A program made the position numbers and the translations under genes. This document shows positions 9,388 to 17,195 of a stretch of DNA of 64,000 bases, one piece after another (the first letter of the stretch is position 1; every line of letters starts with the position of its first letter). The stretch is from Flavisolibacter longurius. GTDB lineage: Bacteria; Bacteroidota; Bacteroidia; Chitinophagales; Chitinophagaceae. Location: the NCBI GenBank assembly GCA_014163555.1, contig JACJGO010000001.1:372001-436000 (forward strand), read 5' to 3'. A model generated the notes under the pieces. It ran no database searches. It was not told where the DNA came from and saw only the letters and a program-made list of their open reading frames with translations.

Positions 9388-10860
9388 CTATCGCTTCTTT
9401 ACTATTATCTTTTCTGCTGTCAGCTCTCCGGTTGTACGGTCAATGATCTGAACCTGGTACAGACCGTCCTGCATGATTTCAAGACTTATATTATTGCTTC
9501 TTTGACTCTGAAGCTGTTTTACGATACGTCCGCTCATGTCGAGTACTGAAATATCCCGAACGCTGTTGTTGTCAAAAACAAGGGTCAGGCGTCCGGTTGT
9601 GGTTGGGTTTGGATAAACAGTTATCCTGGTGCTGGAAGCTTCACCGCGAACACTGCGTACTTCGCTCAGCTTTTGCTTGCCGTCTATATCAACAGATTGA
9701 ATACGGTATTGGCTAAGTCCACTATACGTGTTGATGTCTGTCAGTTCATAACTTCCACCATTCGCAAGGTTTTTAGCGGGGACAAATGCTACGGTTGTCC
9801 AGTTGCCGCTCGTTATACGCTGCACATTGAAACCGGAAACATTTTGCTCAAAAGATGTTTGCCATTTAACGGCTACTGTATTTCCTTTTCTTGAGGCTGT
9901 GAAAGCGCCGAAGGTGACGGGAAGAGGTGCGCAACTGTTTCTGATATCAAACACTTGGTTAGATTTACCTGTGAGCGAAACAACTAACCAAATCATTTTG
10001 CCATTGTATTCATTCGGAATTGTTATCGCCTCAGATTTATACTCATATGGAAAATCAACTTCATTGGAAAGTGGTGAAGATGAACTCGTTGTAAAAGACA
10101 GTTCCGACCCAAGTGGTGTATCAGAACTTGCATTAAAGGAACCGGATTTATCTGTATCGATAAAAATCCGATATGTACCTGTTGCTGAAGGTTGTGTTGA
10201 TTTCAGTGTTACATTGACCAATCCTGCTAGACCATCATCATTACAACGAAAAAGGCTTTGGCTTACAACATCATTTACGACAAAATCATTATCACTCATG
10301 GAGCAGTGAACATTCGCACCCTGATTGTGCTGACTCGACCAGATATCTCCTGTGAAATTGTAAGTTCCACCCTCGTTGTAGGTTACACCTGGAATTAACA
10401 GATTCTCAATTGTGAAACGTTCAATTGAAGTACCTGGCAATAATTCCCTACTCAATCTTGAACCTGTATTAAGTGTTTGTAAAACGTTTGTGAATAAGGG
10501 GTCAGGGTTATAAGTTCCCACAATTGTAGGATTAGTAGAAGGATCTTTGATTACTATAGTAGTTAAAGTAGAGCTCAAATCTGCTGCCTTGGGAGGGGTT
10601 GACTTATTTGCATAATTGAAAGGAGTATAGGACGCGGCTTCCCAAATATGGAAATAAGAATACTTGTTCCCTGTATTCATTTCGATATCCCAAGATAGAT
10701 TTACTTTTAAATCATACTTACCATTACCAGAAGCAGAAGGCTCAACAGAGATATACTGCAGTGTAAAACCGTAAACTTTACATGCTCCAGTACCATTTTG
10801 TGCAAGAACGTTCATAGACAGGCATAAGAATGCCACCAGGGGTAGAATTAATTTTTTCAT
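9388..10860 (-). CDS. Secreted protein with type IX C-terminal sorting domain
   Basis: This 490-residue protein has a signal peptide (MKKLILPLVAFLCLSMNVLAQ) and ends in a T9SS type A sorting domain (ITVYPNPTTTG through KIIVKKR, about residues 408-490). It should cross the inner membrane by Sec and the outer membrane by T9SS. Before the sorting domain is the Bacteroidota linker segment beginning LPVTFGAFTASRKGNTVAVK, which resembles a fibronectin-type fold. The N-terminal 300 residues contain no domain I recognise and may form beta-rich modules. No catalytic motif is visible. It is transcribed alone, away from cmk. Confidence 0.85.
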   Translation of the reverse strand: MKKLILPLVAFLCLSMNVLAQNGTGACKVYGFTLQYISVEPSASGNGKYDLKVNLSWDIEMNTGNKYSYFHIWEAASYTPFNYANKSTPPKAADLSSTLTTIVIKDPSTNPTIVGTYNPDPLFTNVLQTLNTGSRLSRELLPGTSIERFTIENLLIPGVTYNEGGTYNFTGDIWSSQHNQGANVHCSMSDNDFVVNDVVSQSLFRCNDDGLAGLVNVTLKSTQPSATGTYRIFIDTDKSGSFNASSDTPLGSELSFTTSSSSPLSNEVDFPYEYKSEAITIPNEYNGKMIWLVVSLTGKSNQVFDIRNSCAPLPVTFGAFTASRKGNTVAVKWQTSFEQNVSGFNVQRITSGNWTTVAFVPAKNLANGGSYELTDINTYSGLSQYRIQSVDIDGKQKLSEVRSVRGEASSTRITVYPNPTTTGRLTLVFDNNSVRDISVLDMSGRIVKQLQSQRSNNISLEIMQDGLYQVQIIDRTTGELTAEKIIVKKR

Positions 10861-11110
10861 GGCGATAGTTTTAACTGATCAATTTGCGATTATGATGAAA
10901 TAGCTCATCCGATTGTCGGGGGTAATTCGCAGAAAGGATTACTTGATCATTGATAGGATGACGGATACGCCAGACGATTGCTCGAAAGGAAACAATAATA
11001 AACTTGTTAAGGATTACAGGTACGGTTTACGTAAGAAAGGATTGTGTGGAGGTTCTGATCAATGGGATACGGTGGAAGTGTGTGCTTGTGAGGACAAATG
11101 TAGAATGGAC

Positions 11111-11129
11111 TTTTCAAATTTGCAATAGT
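11111..11129. repeat. 19-bp sequence shared with 60727-60745 (copy 1)
   Basis: TTTTCAAATTTGCAATAGT is identical at both sites and contains the palindrome CAAATTTG. A weaker relative, TCAATTTGCGATTA, lies at about 10879-10892. Both exact copies are in intergenic DNA 210-250 bases upstream of a minus-strand start codon. Confidence 0.5.
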
Positions 11130-11210
11130 TGACCAATTTTTTTTTACAGTGATTTTAAAACTAACAGCTACGAACAAGTGATATTAAAGCCTGCATTCTT
11201 TAGAGAGCAT

Positions 11211-11251
11211 AAAAAAACGTATGGAAGGAAACTTATTTTCTTCCATACGTT
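11211..11251 (-). terminator. Terminator of cmk
   Basis: AACGTATGGAAG and CTTCCATACGTT form a perfect 12-bp stem. On the minus strand it is followed by a run of seven T residues. Confidence 0.92.
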
Positions 11252-11279
11252 TCTAAATAGTTGCAAGTTGCATTTGTCA

Positions 11280-11972
11280 TTATTGTTGCGGGGCAACAAG
11301 CTTTAACTGGTGCGCCCATTTCAGCGCCTTTTGAAATTGTTCTTTCTCGGTAAGGTTTGTATTGTCAAGAATACGGGCATCATCGGCTTTGCGCAAAGGA
11401 CTGATCTCCCGGTGAGAATCTATATAATCACGCATCTCCAGGTTGGCTTTGACCTCCTCCATCGTTGTCGCAGGATTCTTTTCAATCATCTCTTTAAAGC
11501 GACGTTCTACCCGAACAGCGTTATCGGCAGTCATAAAAATTTTCAGTTCCGCATCCGGAAAAACAACCGTACCGATATCACGGCCATCCATCACGATCCC
11601 GCGGTGGCGGCCCATCTTCTTTTGCTGCGCTACGGCAAACTCCCGCACTTCTTTGATAGCAGCTACTTCACTTACTTTTTCAGCTACCACAAGATCCCTG
11701 ATGACATATTCAACGTTTTCTCCATTCAGGTAAATTTCCGATTGCTGTGCTTTTTCGTTGTAGATAAACTGTAGAGAAACTTGCTTCAAAGCCTTTTCTA
11801 CTTCTTTATGATCGGTCCAGTCGACATGGTTGCGCAAGAAATGAAGGGTAATGGCCCGGTACATGGCACCACTGTCTACATAAACATAATTCAGCTCTTT
11901 GGCCAATTGTTTTGCCAGCGTACTCTTTCCGCACGACGACCATCCATCTATGGTGATAATAATCTTTTTCAT
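11280..11972 (-). CDS. cmk: (d)CMP kinase
   Basis: Cytidylate kinase phosphorylates CMP and dCMP with ATP in pyrimidine nucleotide recycling. The protein is 230 residues from the ATG at 11972. That start places the P-loop GWSSCGKST right after the first beta-strand (MKKIIITIDG), as in the family. YVDSGAMYRA and DGRDIGTVVFPDA are the CMP-binding and core motifs, and the lid region has RRFKEM and RDYIDSHREISPL. The frame continues 15 codons upstream, but that extension is not conserved family sequence. Confidence 0.95.
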   Translation of the reverse strand: MKKIIITIDGWSSCGKSTLAKQLAKELNYVYVDSGAMYRAITLHFLRNHVDWTDHKEVEKALKQVSLQFIYNEKAQQSEIYLNGENVEYVIRDLVVAEKVSEVAAIKEVREFAVAQQKKMGRHRGIVMDGRDIGTVVFPDAELKIFMTADNAVRVERRFKEMIEKNPATTMEEVKANLEMRDYIDSHREISPLRKADDARILDNTNLTEKEQFQKALKWAHQLKLVAPQQ

Positions 11973-12103
11973 CAGGCTTCTATGATGCAAAAATGACGAG
12001 TTAATGCTAATTGACAAAGAATAAATCGGCCTTGATATGCAGGTTACAGATTCAATATTGCAGGTTCACTATCGCCAGCACTTCTTTTATTTCAGAACGA
12101 AAT

Positions 12104-12132
12104 AAAAAAAGCCGCTGGTTAAACCAGCGGCT
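12104..12132 (-). terminator. Terminator of clpC
   Basis: AAGCCGCTGGTT and AACCAGCGGCTT form a long GC-rich stem with a minimal loop, followed on the minus strand by seven T residues. Confidence 0.92.
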
Positions 12133-12151
12133 TGTATGAAGTTTTATTGTG

Positions 12152-14677
12152 TTATGCTTTTGACTCCTGCTCTACTTCCGAACGGATGCTGAACACCAGT
12201 TTGCTGTTTTCCTTATCCAGATCGGCTCTCAATATATCTCCCGCTTTGATATGCATGTTCAGGATCTCTTCCGCCAGCGGGTCTTCCAGGTATTTCTGGA
12301 TGGCCCTGTGAAGCGGACGGGCACCAAACTGCTGATCGTACCCTTTGTCGGCTAGGAAGCTTTTTGCATCTTCTGTCAGTTCCAGGTTAAATCCAAGGTT
12401 GTTCAGACGTTTCAGCACATTCTTCATCAGGATGTCGATGATCTCGAAGATGTTTTCTTTCGTCAGTGAGTTGAAGATGATCACATCATCGATACGGTTC
12501 AAGAACTCCGGAGAGAAGGTACGCTTCAGGGCTTTTTCAATCACCGCCTTGTTGGCTTCATCCTGGTTTTGCACTTTGGCCTGAGTGGCAAAACCAACAC
12601 CAGCTCCAAAGTCTTTTAACTGACGCACACCAATGTTCGAGGTCATGATGATCAGCGTATTCTTGAAGTCAACTTTTCGGCCTAAACCATCGGTCAACTG
12701 ACCATCATCCAACACCTGCAACAGGATGTTATAGATATCCGGGTGTGCCTTTTCAATCTCATCCAACAGGATTACACTGTAAGGCTTACGACGGACACGT
12801 TCAGTCAACTGGCCACCTTCTTCGTAACCCACATAGCCGGGAGGCGCACCAATCAAACGAGATACGGTGAACTTCTCCATGTACTCCGACATATCAATGC
12901 GGATCAGCGCATCTTCACTGTCGAACATATGACGGGCCAAAGCTCTTGCCAACTCTGTTTTACCTACACCGGTCGGACCTAAGAAGATAAAGGTACCAAT
13001 TGGCTTTTTCGGATCTTTCAAACCAACACGGTTCCGCTGGATGGCTTTCACCACTTTTACAATGGCTTCGTCCTGACCAACCACCATACCTTTCATTTCT
13101 TCGCTCATCTTGCGCAGCTTCTCCGTTTCCGCTTCCACCATTCTGCGAACCGGTATTCCGGTCATCATACTGATCACTTCAGCGATCTCTTCTTCACCAA
13201 TCGGGTAACGCTTGTGCTTGCTTTCTTCTTCCCACTGCGATTTTGCTTTCTCCAGTTCTTCGCCCAATCGCTTTTCTGTATCACGCAATGCCGCCGCCTC
13301 TTCGAACTTCTGGCTCTTTACTACTCTATTCTTCTCCGACTTGATGTCTTCGATTTTTTTCTCCAGGTCAAGAATATTCTGCGGCACATTGATGTTCTTC
13401 AGGTGAACCCTTGCGCCCACTTCATCCATTACGTCGATAGCCTTGTCAGGCAATAAACGATCGGTGATGTAACGGTCGCTCAATTTCACACAGGCATCAA
13501 TGGCTTCATCATTGTAATCAACGTTGTGATATTCTTCGTATTTGCCTTTGATATTGTTCAAAATCTGGATGGTATCATCCACAGATGGCGGATCGATCAT
13601 CACCTTTTGAAAACGGCGATCAAGGGCACCATCTTTTTCGATATACATTCTGTATTCATCCAGTGTAGAGGCACCAATGCACTGGAGCTCACCGCGGGCA
13701 AGGGCCGGCTTAAAGATGTTCGAGGCATCCAGCGAACCGGAAGCGCCACCTGCGCCAACGATGGTGTGAATTTCATCGATGAACAGGATCACGTCGCGGT
13801 TCTTCTCCAGTTCGTTCATAATGGCCTTCATGCGCTCTTCAAACTGACCGCGGTACTTTGTACCGGCAACCAGGGCGGCAAGGTCAAGAGAGATCACCCG
13901 CTTGTCGAACAGCACCCTTGAGACTTTGCGCTGCACAATGCGTAAGGCAAGACCTTCCACGATAGCGGTTTTACCAACACCGGGCTCACCAATCAGGATA
14001 GGGTTGTTTTTCTTCCGCCGGGAAAGAATCTGTGATACCCTTTCAATTTCCTTCTCCCGGCCAATGATCGGATCCAACTGACCGGTTTCGGCCAGTTTGG
14101 TAATATCACGACCGAAATTATCCAACACGGGAGTTTTGCTTTTGGTAGCACCTTGCTGACGCGATTTGGAGCTGGAGTATTTTTTCTCCTCGTCAAAATC
14201 GTCATCGTTTTCCTCCTGGTATTCGGCACGGGTATCGTTCGATTTCACCATGCCCAGTTCCTGTCTGAAGATGTCGTAGTCCACGTCAAATTGATTTAAG
14301 ATTTGTGTAGCAATATTTTCCTTGTTCTTGAGGATGGACAGCATCAGGTGTTCGGTTTCTACAGTCGGGCTTTTTAAGGCCTTTGCTTCCAGCACGGTTA
14401 CACGGATCACTTTTTCGGCTTGCTTCGTCAGGGGTAAGCTGTTGATATTTGCGATGTTTTTACCGGTTTTATCTTTTACAGCCAACTCTACTTCTTTGCG
14501 TAATTCGTACAGGTCAACGTTAAAGCTTTTCAGAATCCGAATCGCTGTATTGTCACCCTCACGAATGAGACCTAGCAATAAATGTTCCGTGCCGATAAAG
14601 TCATTGCCTAACCGCAATGCTTCTTCCCGGCTGAACGAGATGATCTCTTTTACTTGTGAGGAAAAATTATTATCCAT
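12152..14677 (-). CDS. clpC: ATP-dependent Clp protease ATP-binding subunit ClpC
   Basis: ClpC is the ring-forming AAA+ unfoldase that feeds proteins to ClpP. The 841-residue protein has two Clp_N repeats (about residues 1-145), a first AAA domain with Walker A GEPGVGKT at 230-237 and IDEIH near 300, and a middle domain with a UVR segment ([13 protein letters not shown]). The second AAA domain has GPTGVGKTE, and the ClpB-type C-terminal domain ends the protein. All ATPase motifs are intact. The start codon follows AGGAG. Its promoter region is shared with the divergent STAS gene. Confidence 0.96.
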   Translation of the reverse strand: MDNNFSSQVKEIISFSREEALRLGNDFIGTEHLLLGLIREGDNTAIRILKSFNVDLYELRKEVELAVKDKTGKNIANINSLPLTKQAEKVIRVTVLEAKALKSPTVETEHLMLSILKNKENIATQILNQFDVDYDIFRQELGMVKSNDTRAEYQEENDDDFDEEKKYSSSKSRQQGATKSKTPVLDNFGRDITKLAETGQLDPIIGREKEIERVSQILSRRKKNNPILIGEPGVGKTAIVEGLALRIVQRKVSRVLFDKRVISLDLAALVAGTKYRGQFEERMKAIMNELEKNRDVILFIDEIHTIVGAGGASGSLDASNIFKPALARGELQCIGASTLDEYRMYIEKDGALDRRFQKVMIDPPSVDDTIQILNNIKGKYEEYHNVDYNDEAIDACVKLSDRYITDRLLPDKAIDVMDEVGARVHLKNINVPQNILDLEKKIEDIKSEKNRVVKSQKFEEAAALRDTEKRLGEELEKAKSQWEEESKHKRYPIGEEEIAEVISMMTGIPVRRMVEAETEKLRKMSEEMKGMVVGQDEAIVKVVKAIQRNRVGLKDPKKPIGTFIFLGPTGVGKTELARALARHMFDSEDALIRIDMSEYMEKFTVSRLIGAPPGYVGYEEGGQLTERVRRKPYSVILLDEIEKAHPDIYNILLQVLDDGQLTDGLGRKVDFKNTLIIMTSNIGVRQLKDFGAGVGFATQAKVQNQDEANKAVIEKALKRTFSPEFLNRIDDVIIFNSLTKENIFEIIDILMKNVLKRLNNLGFNLELTEDAKSFLADKGYDQQFGARPLHRAIQKYLEDPLAEEILNMHIKAGDILRADLDKENSKLVFSIRSEVEQESKA

Positions 14678-14737
14678 TTTGTTCTCCTATATGCTTTGTA
14701 CAATAATAAAAAATATTTTTGAGCAACCTCCGGCACG

Positions 14738-14745
14738 TTTCTTTG
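14738..14745 (+). promoter_or_regulatory. Possible -7 box of the STAS-like gene
   Basis: TTTCTTTG differs from TAnnTTTG at one position and lies 14 bases before the ATG at 14760. A TTG at 14719-14721 sits at a plausible -33 distance. Confidence 0.35.
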
Positions 14746-14759
14746 CCTTTTAAGATATT

Positions 14760-15152
14760 ATGGAAGTCAAAACTGATACCAAAGAGAAATTTCATGTCAT
14801 AAGGGTGGAAACCCAGGAATTGTCTGCTACAATGGCAGCGAATCTGGACCGGCAGTTGCAAGAACTTCTTAAAGATAAGGTGAGAAATGTAGTTCTCAAC
14901 CTGCATGGTGTTAAAACTATACAGGAAGAAGCCGCTGAAAGAATCGTTCGTACCCAGCAGAAATTCTATGATGAAAGTGCCTCTTTTGTTGTTTGCGAAC
15001 TAACGGATGACCTGGAAGATTTCTTAGACAAAATTGACCTTTTGGAATTGATGAACGTAACCCCCACCGAAAGTGAAGCCGGCGACATTGTGCAGATGGA
15101 AGAGATTGAAAGAGAGCTGCTGGATGATGAATTTGGTGAGGATTTCAAGTGA
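14760..15152 (+). CDS. STAS-like domain protein
   Basis: This 130-residue acidic cytoplasmic protein fits the STAS / anti-anti-sigma fold. It has a strand-rich start (FHVIRVETQELSATMAANLD), a central VRNVVLNLHGVKTIQEEAAE where phospho-acceptor Ser would normally sit, and a Glu/Asp-rich tail. The usual regulatory Ser in the D(L/M)S motif is not evident (LHGVKTI). It may be a non-phosphorylated relative or a scaffold. It starts a short plus-strand group with the kinase-like gene and rnz. Confidence 0.6.
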   Translation: MEVKTDTKEKFHVIRVETQELSATMAANLDRQLQELLKDKVRNVVLNLHGVKTIQEEAAERIVRTQQKFYDESASFVVCELTDDLEDFLDKIDLLELMNVTPTESEAGDIVQMEEIERELLDDEFGEDFK

Positions 15153-15176
15153 CGTTTAAACAAGGATACCGTAGCC

Positions 15177-16046
15177 ATGAATACGCAAGATATCCTGCAG
15201 AAAAAGCTCCGGATGCTGACTGGAAATACTGCCCGCTTAGAACTTTATCCGGTGGGTGGCGGAAGCATCAATGAAACGTTTCGCATCCGGTTTGGCGATG
15301 ATCATTTATTCTGTAAAATCAATTCTGCTACAAAATTTCCCCAATTGTTCAGCCGGGAAGCTTCCGGGCTGAAAACCCTGGGCGCCGCCGGTAAAATCAA
15401 AACGCCAACAGTTGTTGACTGTTTTGAAAAAGAGGGGTATCAATTTCTTTTATTAGAATCGATAGAACAGGGGGAACGAACAACTGGTTTCTGGAAACAA
15501 TTTGGCGAACAACTGGCGGCTTTGCACAAGGTGAAAAGCGAAACTTGCGGATTGGACGAAGACAATTACATGGGTAGCGTTCCGCAACAAAACCATCGGG
15601 TAAAAGACTGGTGTTCTTTCTTTTCAGATTATCGGCTGACGCCCATGATTAACCGTTGTGCAAAAGCGACTTTGTTAAGCAGCAATGATCAATTCCTGTT
15701 TGAGAAACTGATTAGCAAGCTTTCAGCTATTTTTGATGACGAAAAGCCTTCGCTGCTTCATGGTGACCTGTGGAGCGGCAATTTTTTATGCGATGCAAAC
15801 GCACAACCTGTTCTGATCGATCCGGCGGTGTATTATGGTCAACGTTCTATGGACCTGGGCATGACAACACTTTTTGGCGGCTTTCGCCAGCCTTTTTATG
15901 AAGCATACCAATATCATTACCCGCTACCAAAAAATCATGAAGAACAATGGGCTGATTGCAATCTTTACCCGTTGTTGATACATCTCTATCTGTTTGGCGC
16001 TGGTTACCTATCTTCTATAAGGGATACACTTAAAAAATTTACCTGA
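15177..16046 (+). CDS. Fructosamine kinase family protein
   Basis: This 289-residue protein belongs to the fructosamine/ketosamine-3-kinase group, which phosphorylates sugar adducts on proteins so that they fall off (deglycation). The nucleotide-binding loop is GGGSINETFRI (about residues 27-37). The catalytic loop HGDLWSGNFL lies near residue 195, followed by the metal-binding DPAVYYG. The gene starts 24 bases after the STAS-like gene stops, suggesting one transcript. The true substrate is not known. Confidence 0.87.
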   Translation: MNTQDILQKKLRMLTGNTARLELYPVGGGSINETFRIRFGDDHLFCKINSATKFPQLFSREASGLKTLGAAGKIKTPTVVDCFEKEGYQFLLLESIEQGERTTGFWKQFGEQLAALHKVKSETCGLDEDNYMGSVPQQNHRVKDWCSFFSDYRLTPMINRCAKATLLSSNDQFLFEKLISKLSAIFDDEKPSLLHGDLWSGNFLCDANAQPVLIDPAVYYGQRSMDLGMTTLFGGFRQPFYEAYQYHYPLPKNHEEQWADCNLYPLLIHLYLFGAGYLSSIRDTLKKFT

Positions 16047-16103
16047 GACTTCGCTTACTGGTATAGTGCCATCATACCCCTACTTATCTTCATACCGAGC
16101 TGG

Positions 16104-16137
16104 CAACTTATTAACCTATCAACATATCAACTTAACT
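16104..16137. repeat. Heptamer-phased degenerate repeat
   Basis: The sequence between the kinase-like gene and rnz is a string of near-copies of a 7-base unit (AACTTAT, TAACCTA, TCAACAT, ATCAACT). It belongs to the same style of repeat seen near 17045, 24631, 27731, 32451 and 54752. Confidence 0.5.
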
Positions 16138-16144
16138 TGCCTGC

Positions 16145-17050
16145 ATGTTATCGGTTACGATCCTTGGAAATAATTCGGCCGTACCGGCCTTTGACCGGCA
16201 TCCAACGAGCCAGGTCGTATCACAGGATGGGACAAACTTCCTGGTGGACTGCGGCGAAGGCACCCAGATCCAGATGATCAAATACAAGATCCGCAGAAGC
16301 CGGATCACACACATTTTTATTTCACACCTGCACGGGGATCATTATTTTGGATTGATTGGACTGATCAACACGTTTTCTCTCCTATCACACAAGCAGGAAC
16401 TGCACATTTTTGCGCCATCACCCTTGCAACAGATTGTGGAGATGCAACTGAAAGTGGCTGACAACACCCTTTCCTACCCTTTGCATTTTCATACTCTCAC
16501 CGAGCCCGGTGTGTTGGTAGACAATGAACGAATTACAATCTCCTGCTTTCGCACAGCACACCGAATCGAATGTTACGGTTTTTTGTTTGCGGAAAAAGAG
16601 GGCCGCCGAAAATTGCTGATTGATAAAGTGCAGCAATACAATATCCCGGTAAGTTTTTACAGCAGCCTGCAGGATGGGATGGATTATGTAGATCCTGATG
16701 GTTCCCGTGTGCAAAACGAAGCGGTAACCATTGCGCCTGAACCGGGTAAAAAATATGCATTCTGTGCCGACACAAAATATGATGAAAGCATCATTCCGTA
16801 TATCCAGGGGGCCGATGCCATTTACCACGAAACTACCTATCTCGACAACCTTCGTGACAAAGCCACAGAACGTTTTCACAGCACGACCAAACAGGCAGCA
16901 ACCATTGCCCAAAAAGCAGGCGTTGGCAAACTGCTGATCGGACATTTTAGTTCCAAGTACAGTGTGTTGGATCAGTTTGCACAGGAAGCAAGAGAAGTAT
17001 TTCCCAACACCGAACTGGCGCTGGAGGGAGTAACGTATAACATCAAGTGA
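16145..17050 (+). CDS. rnz: Ribonuclease Z
   Basis: RNase Z trims the 3' ends of tRNA precursors, which fits a genome whose tRNA-Ala lacks an encoded CCA. The protein is 301 residues. The metallo-beta-lactamase motif HLHGDH (His61, His63, Asp65, His66) binds zinc. The flexible-arm region and later metal ligands (TAHRIECYGF, CADTKY, HSTTKQAA, IGHFSSKY) are present in order. The last codons run into a heptamer-type repeat. Confidence 0.95.
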   Translation: MLSVTILGNNSAVPAFDRHPTSQVVSQDGTNFLVDCGEGTQIQMIKYKIRRSRITHIFISHLHGDHYFGLIGLINTFSLLSHKQELHIFAPSPLQQIVEMQLKVADNTLSYPLHFHTLTEPGVLVDNERITISCFRTAHRIECYGFLFAEKEGRRKLLIDKVQQYNIPVSFYSSLQDGMDYVDPDGSRVQNEAVTIAPEPGKKYAFCADTKYDESIIPYIQGADAIYHETTYLDNLRDKATERFHSTTKQAATIAQKAGVGKLLIGHFSSKYSVLDQFAQEAREVFPNTELALEGVTYNIK

Positions 17051-17080
17051 GAAGTGAGAAGCGAATAGTAAGTAGCCACT
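17045..17080. repeat. Heptamer-phased repeat, arm 1 (after rnz)
   Basis: Units such as AAGTGAG, AAGTGAG, AAGCGAA and TAGTAAG follow the rnz stop. The arm is imperfectly complementary to the repeat at 17161-17195, with the shared terminator between them. Confidence 0.6.
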
Positions 17081-17100
17081 CTATTCAACCAATCCTTTAA

Positions 17101-17135
17101 AACAAAACCTCCCTGAATTGCAAGGAGGTTTTGTT
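17101..17135. terminator. Bidirectional terminator between rnz and uvrA
   Basis: AACAAAACCTCC and GGAGGTTTTGTT form a perfect 12-bp stem with T-rich sides in both directions. Confidence 0.9.
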
Positions 17136-17160
17136 ATATAAAGTATGACCACTTAGAGGC

Positions 17161-17195
17161 TACTCGCTATTCACTATTTACTACTCGCTACTCCT
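17161..17195. repeat. Heptamer-phased repeat, arm 2 (overlaps the uvrA 3' end)
   Basis: Units TACTCGC, TATTCAC, TATTTAC, TACTCGC and TACTCCT run head to tail. The repeat covers the uvrA stop codon, so the last UvrA residues (VASSK) are encoded by repeat sequence. Confidence 0.65.

Larger units (their letters stand above)
10861..11279. other. Intergenic region with shared 19-mer
   Basis: These 419 bases lie upstream of the secreted-protein gene and downstream of cmk. They contain the cmk terminator (11211-11251) and the 19-base sequence at 11111-11129 that recurs at 60727-60745. A plus-strand frame from ATG 10958 to TAG 11128 could encode 56 residues with several Cys (CACEDKC), but nothing else supports it as a gene. 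Confidence 0.5.

Noticed and set aside
10913-11128. Plus-strand ORF of up to 71 codons with several Cys (CACEDKC)
   Set aside because: No promoter, no recognised motif and no conserved neighbour. The end (FSNLQ) is encoded by the 19-mer shared with 60727-60745, so the similarity is at DNA level. It could be revisited if homologues exist.
16418-16945. Minus-strand ORF (175 codons) inside rnz
   Set aside because: It is antisense to conserved RNase Z sequence with no protein features.
17045-17195. Possible CRISPR-like array
   Set aside because: The units are 7 bases long, degenerate and without spacers, and there are no cas genes in the window.
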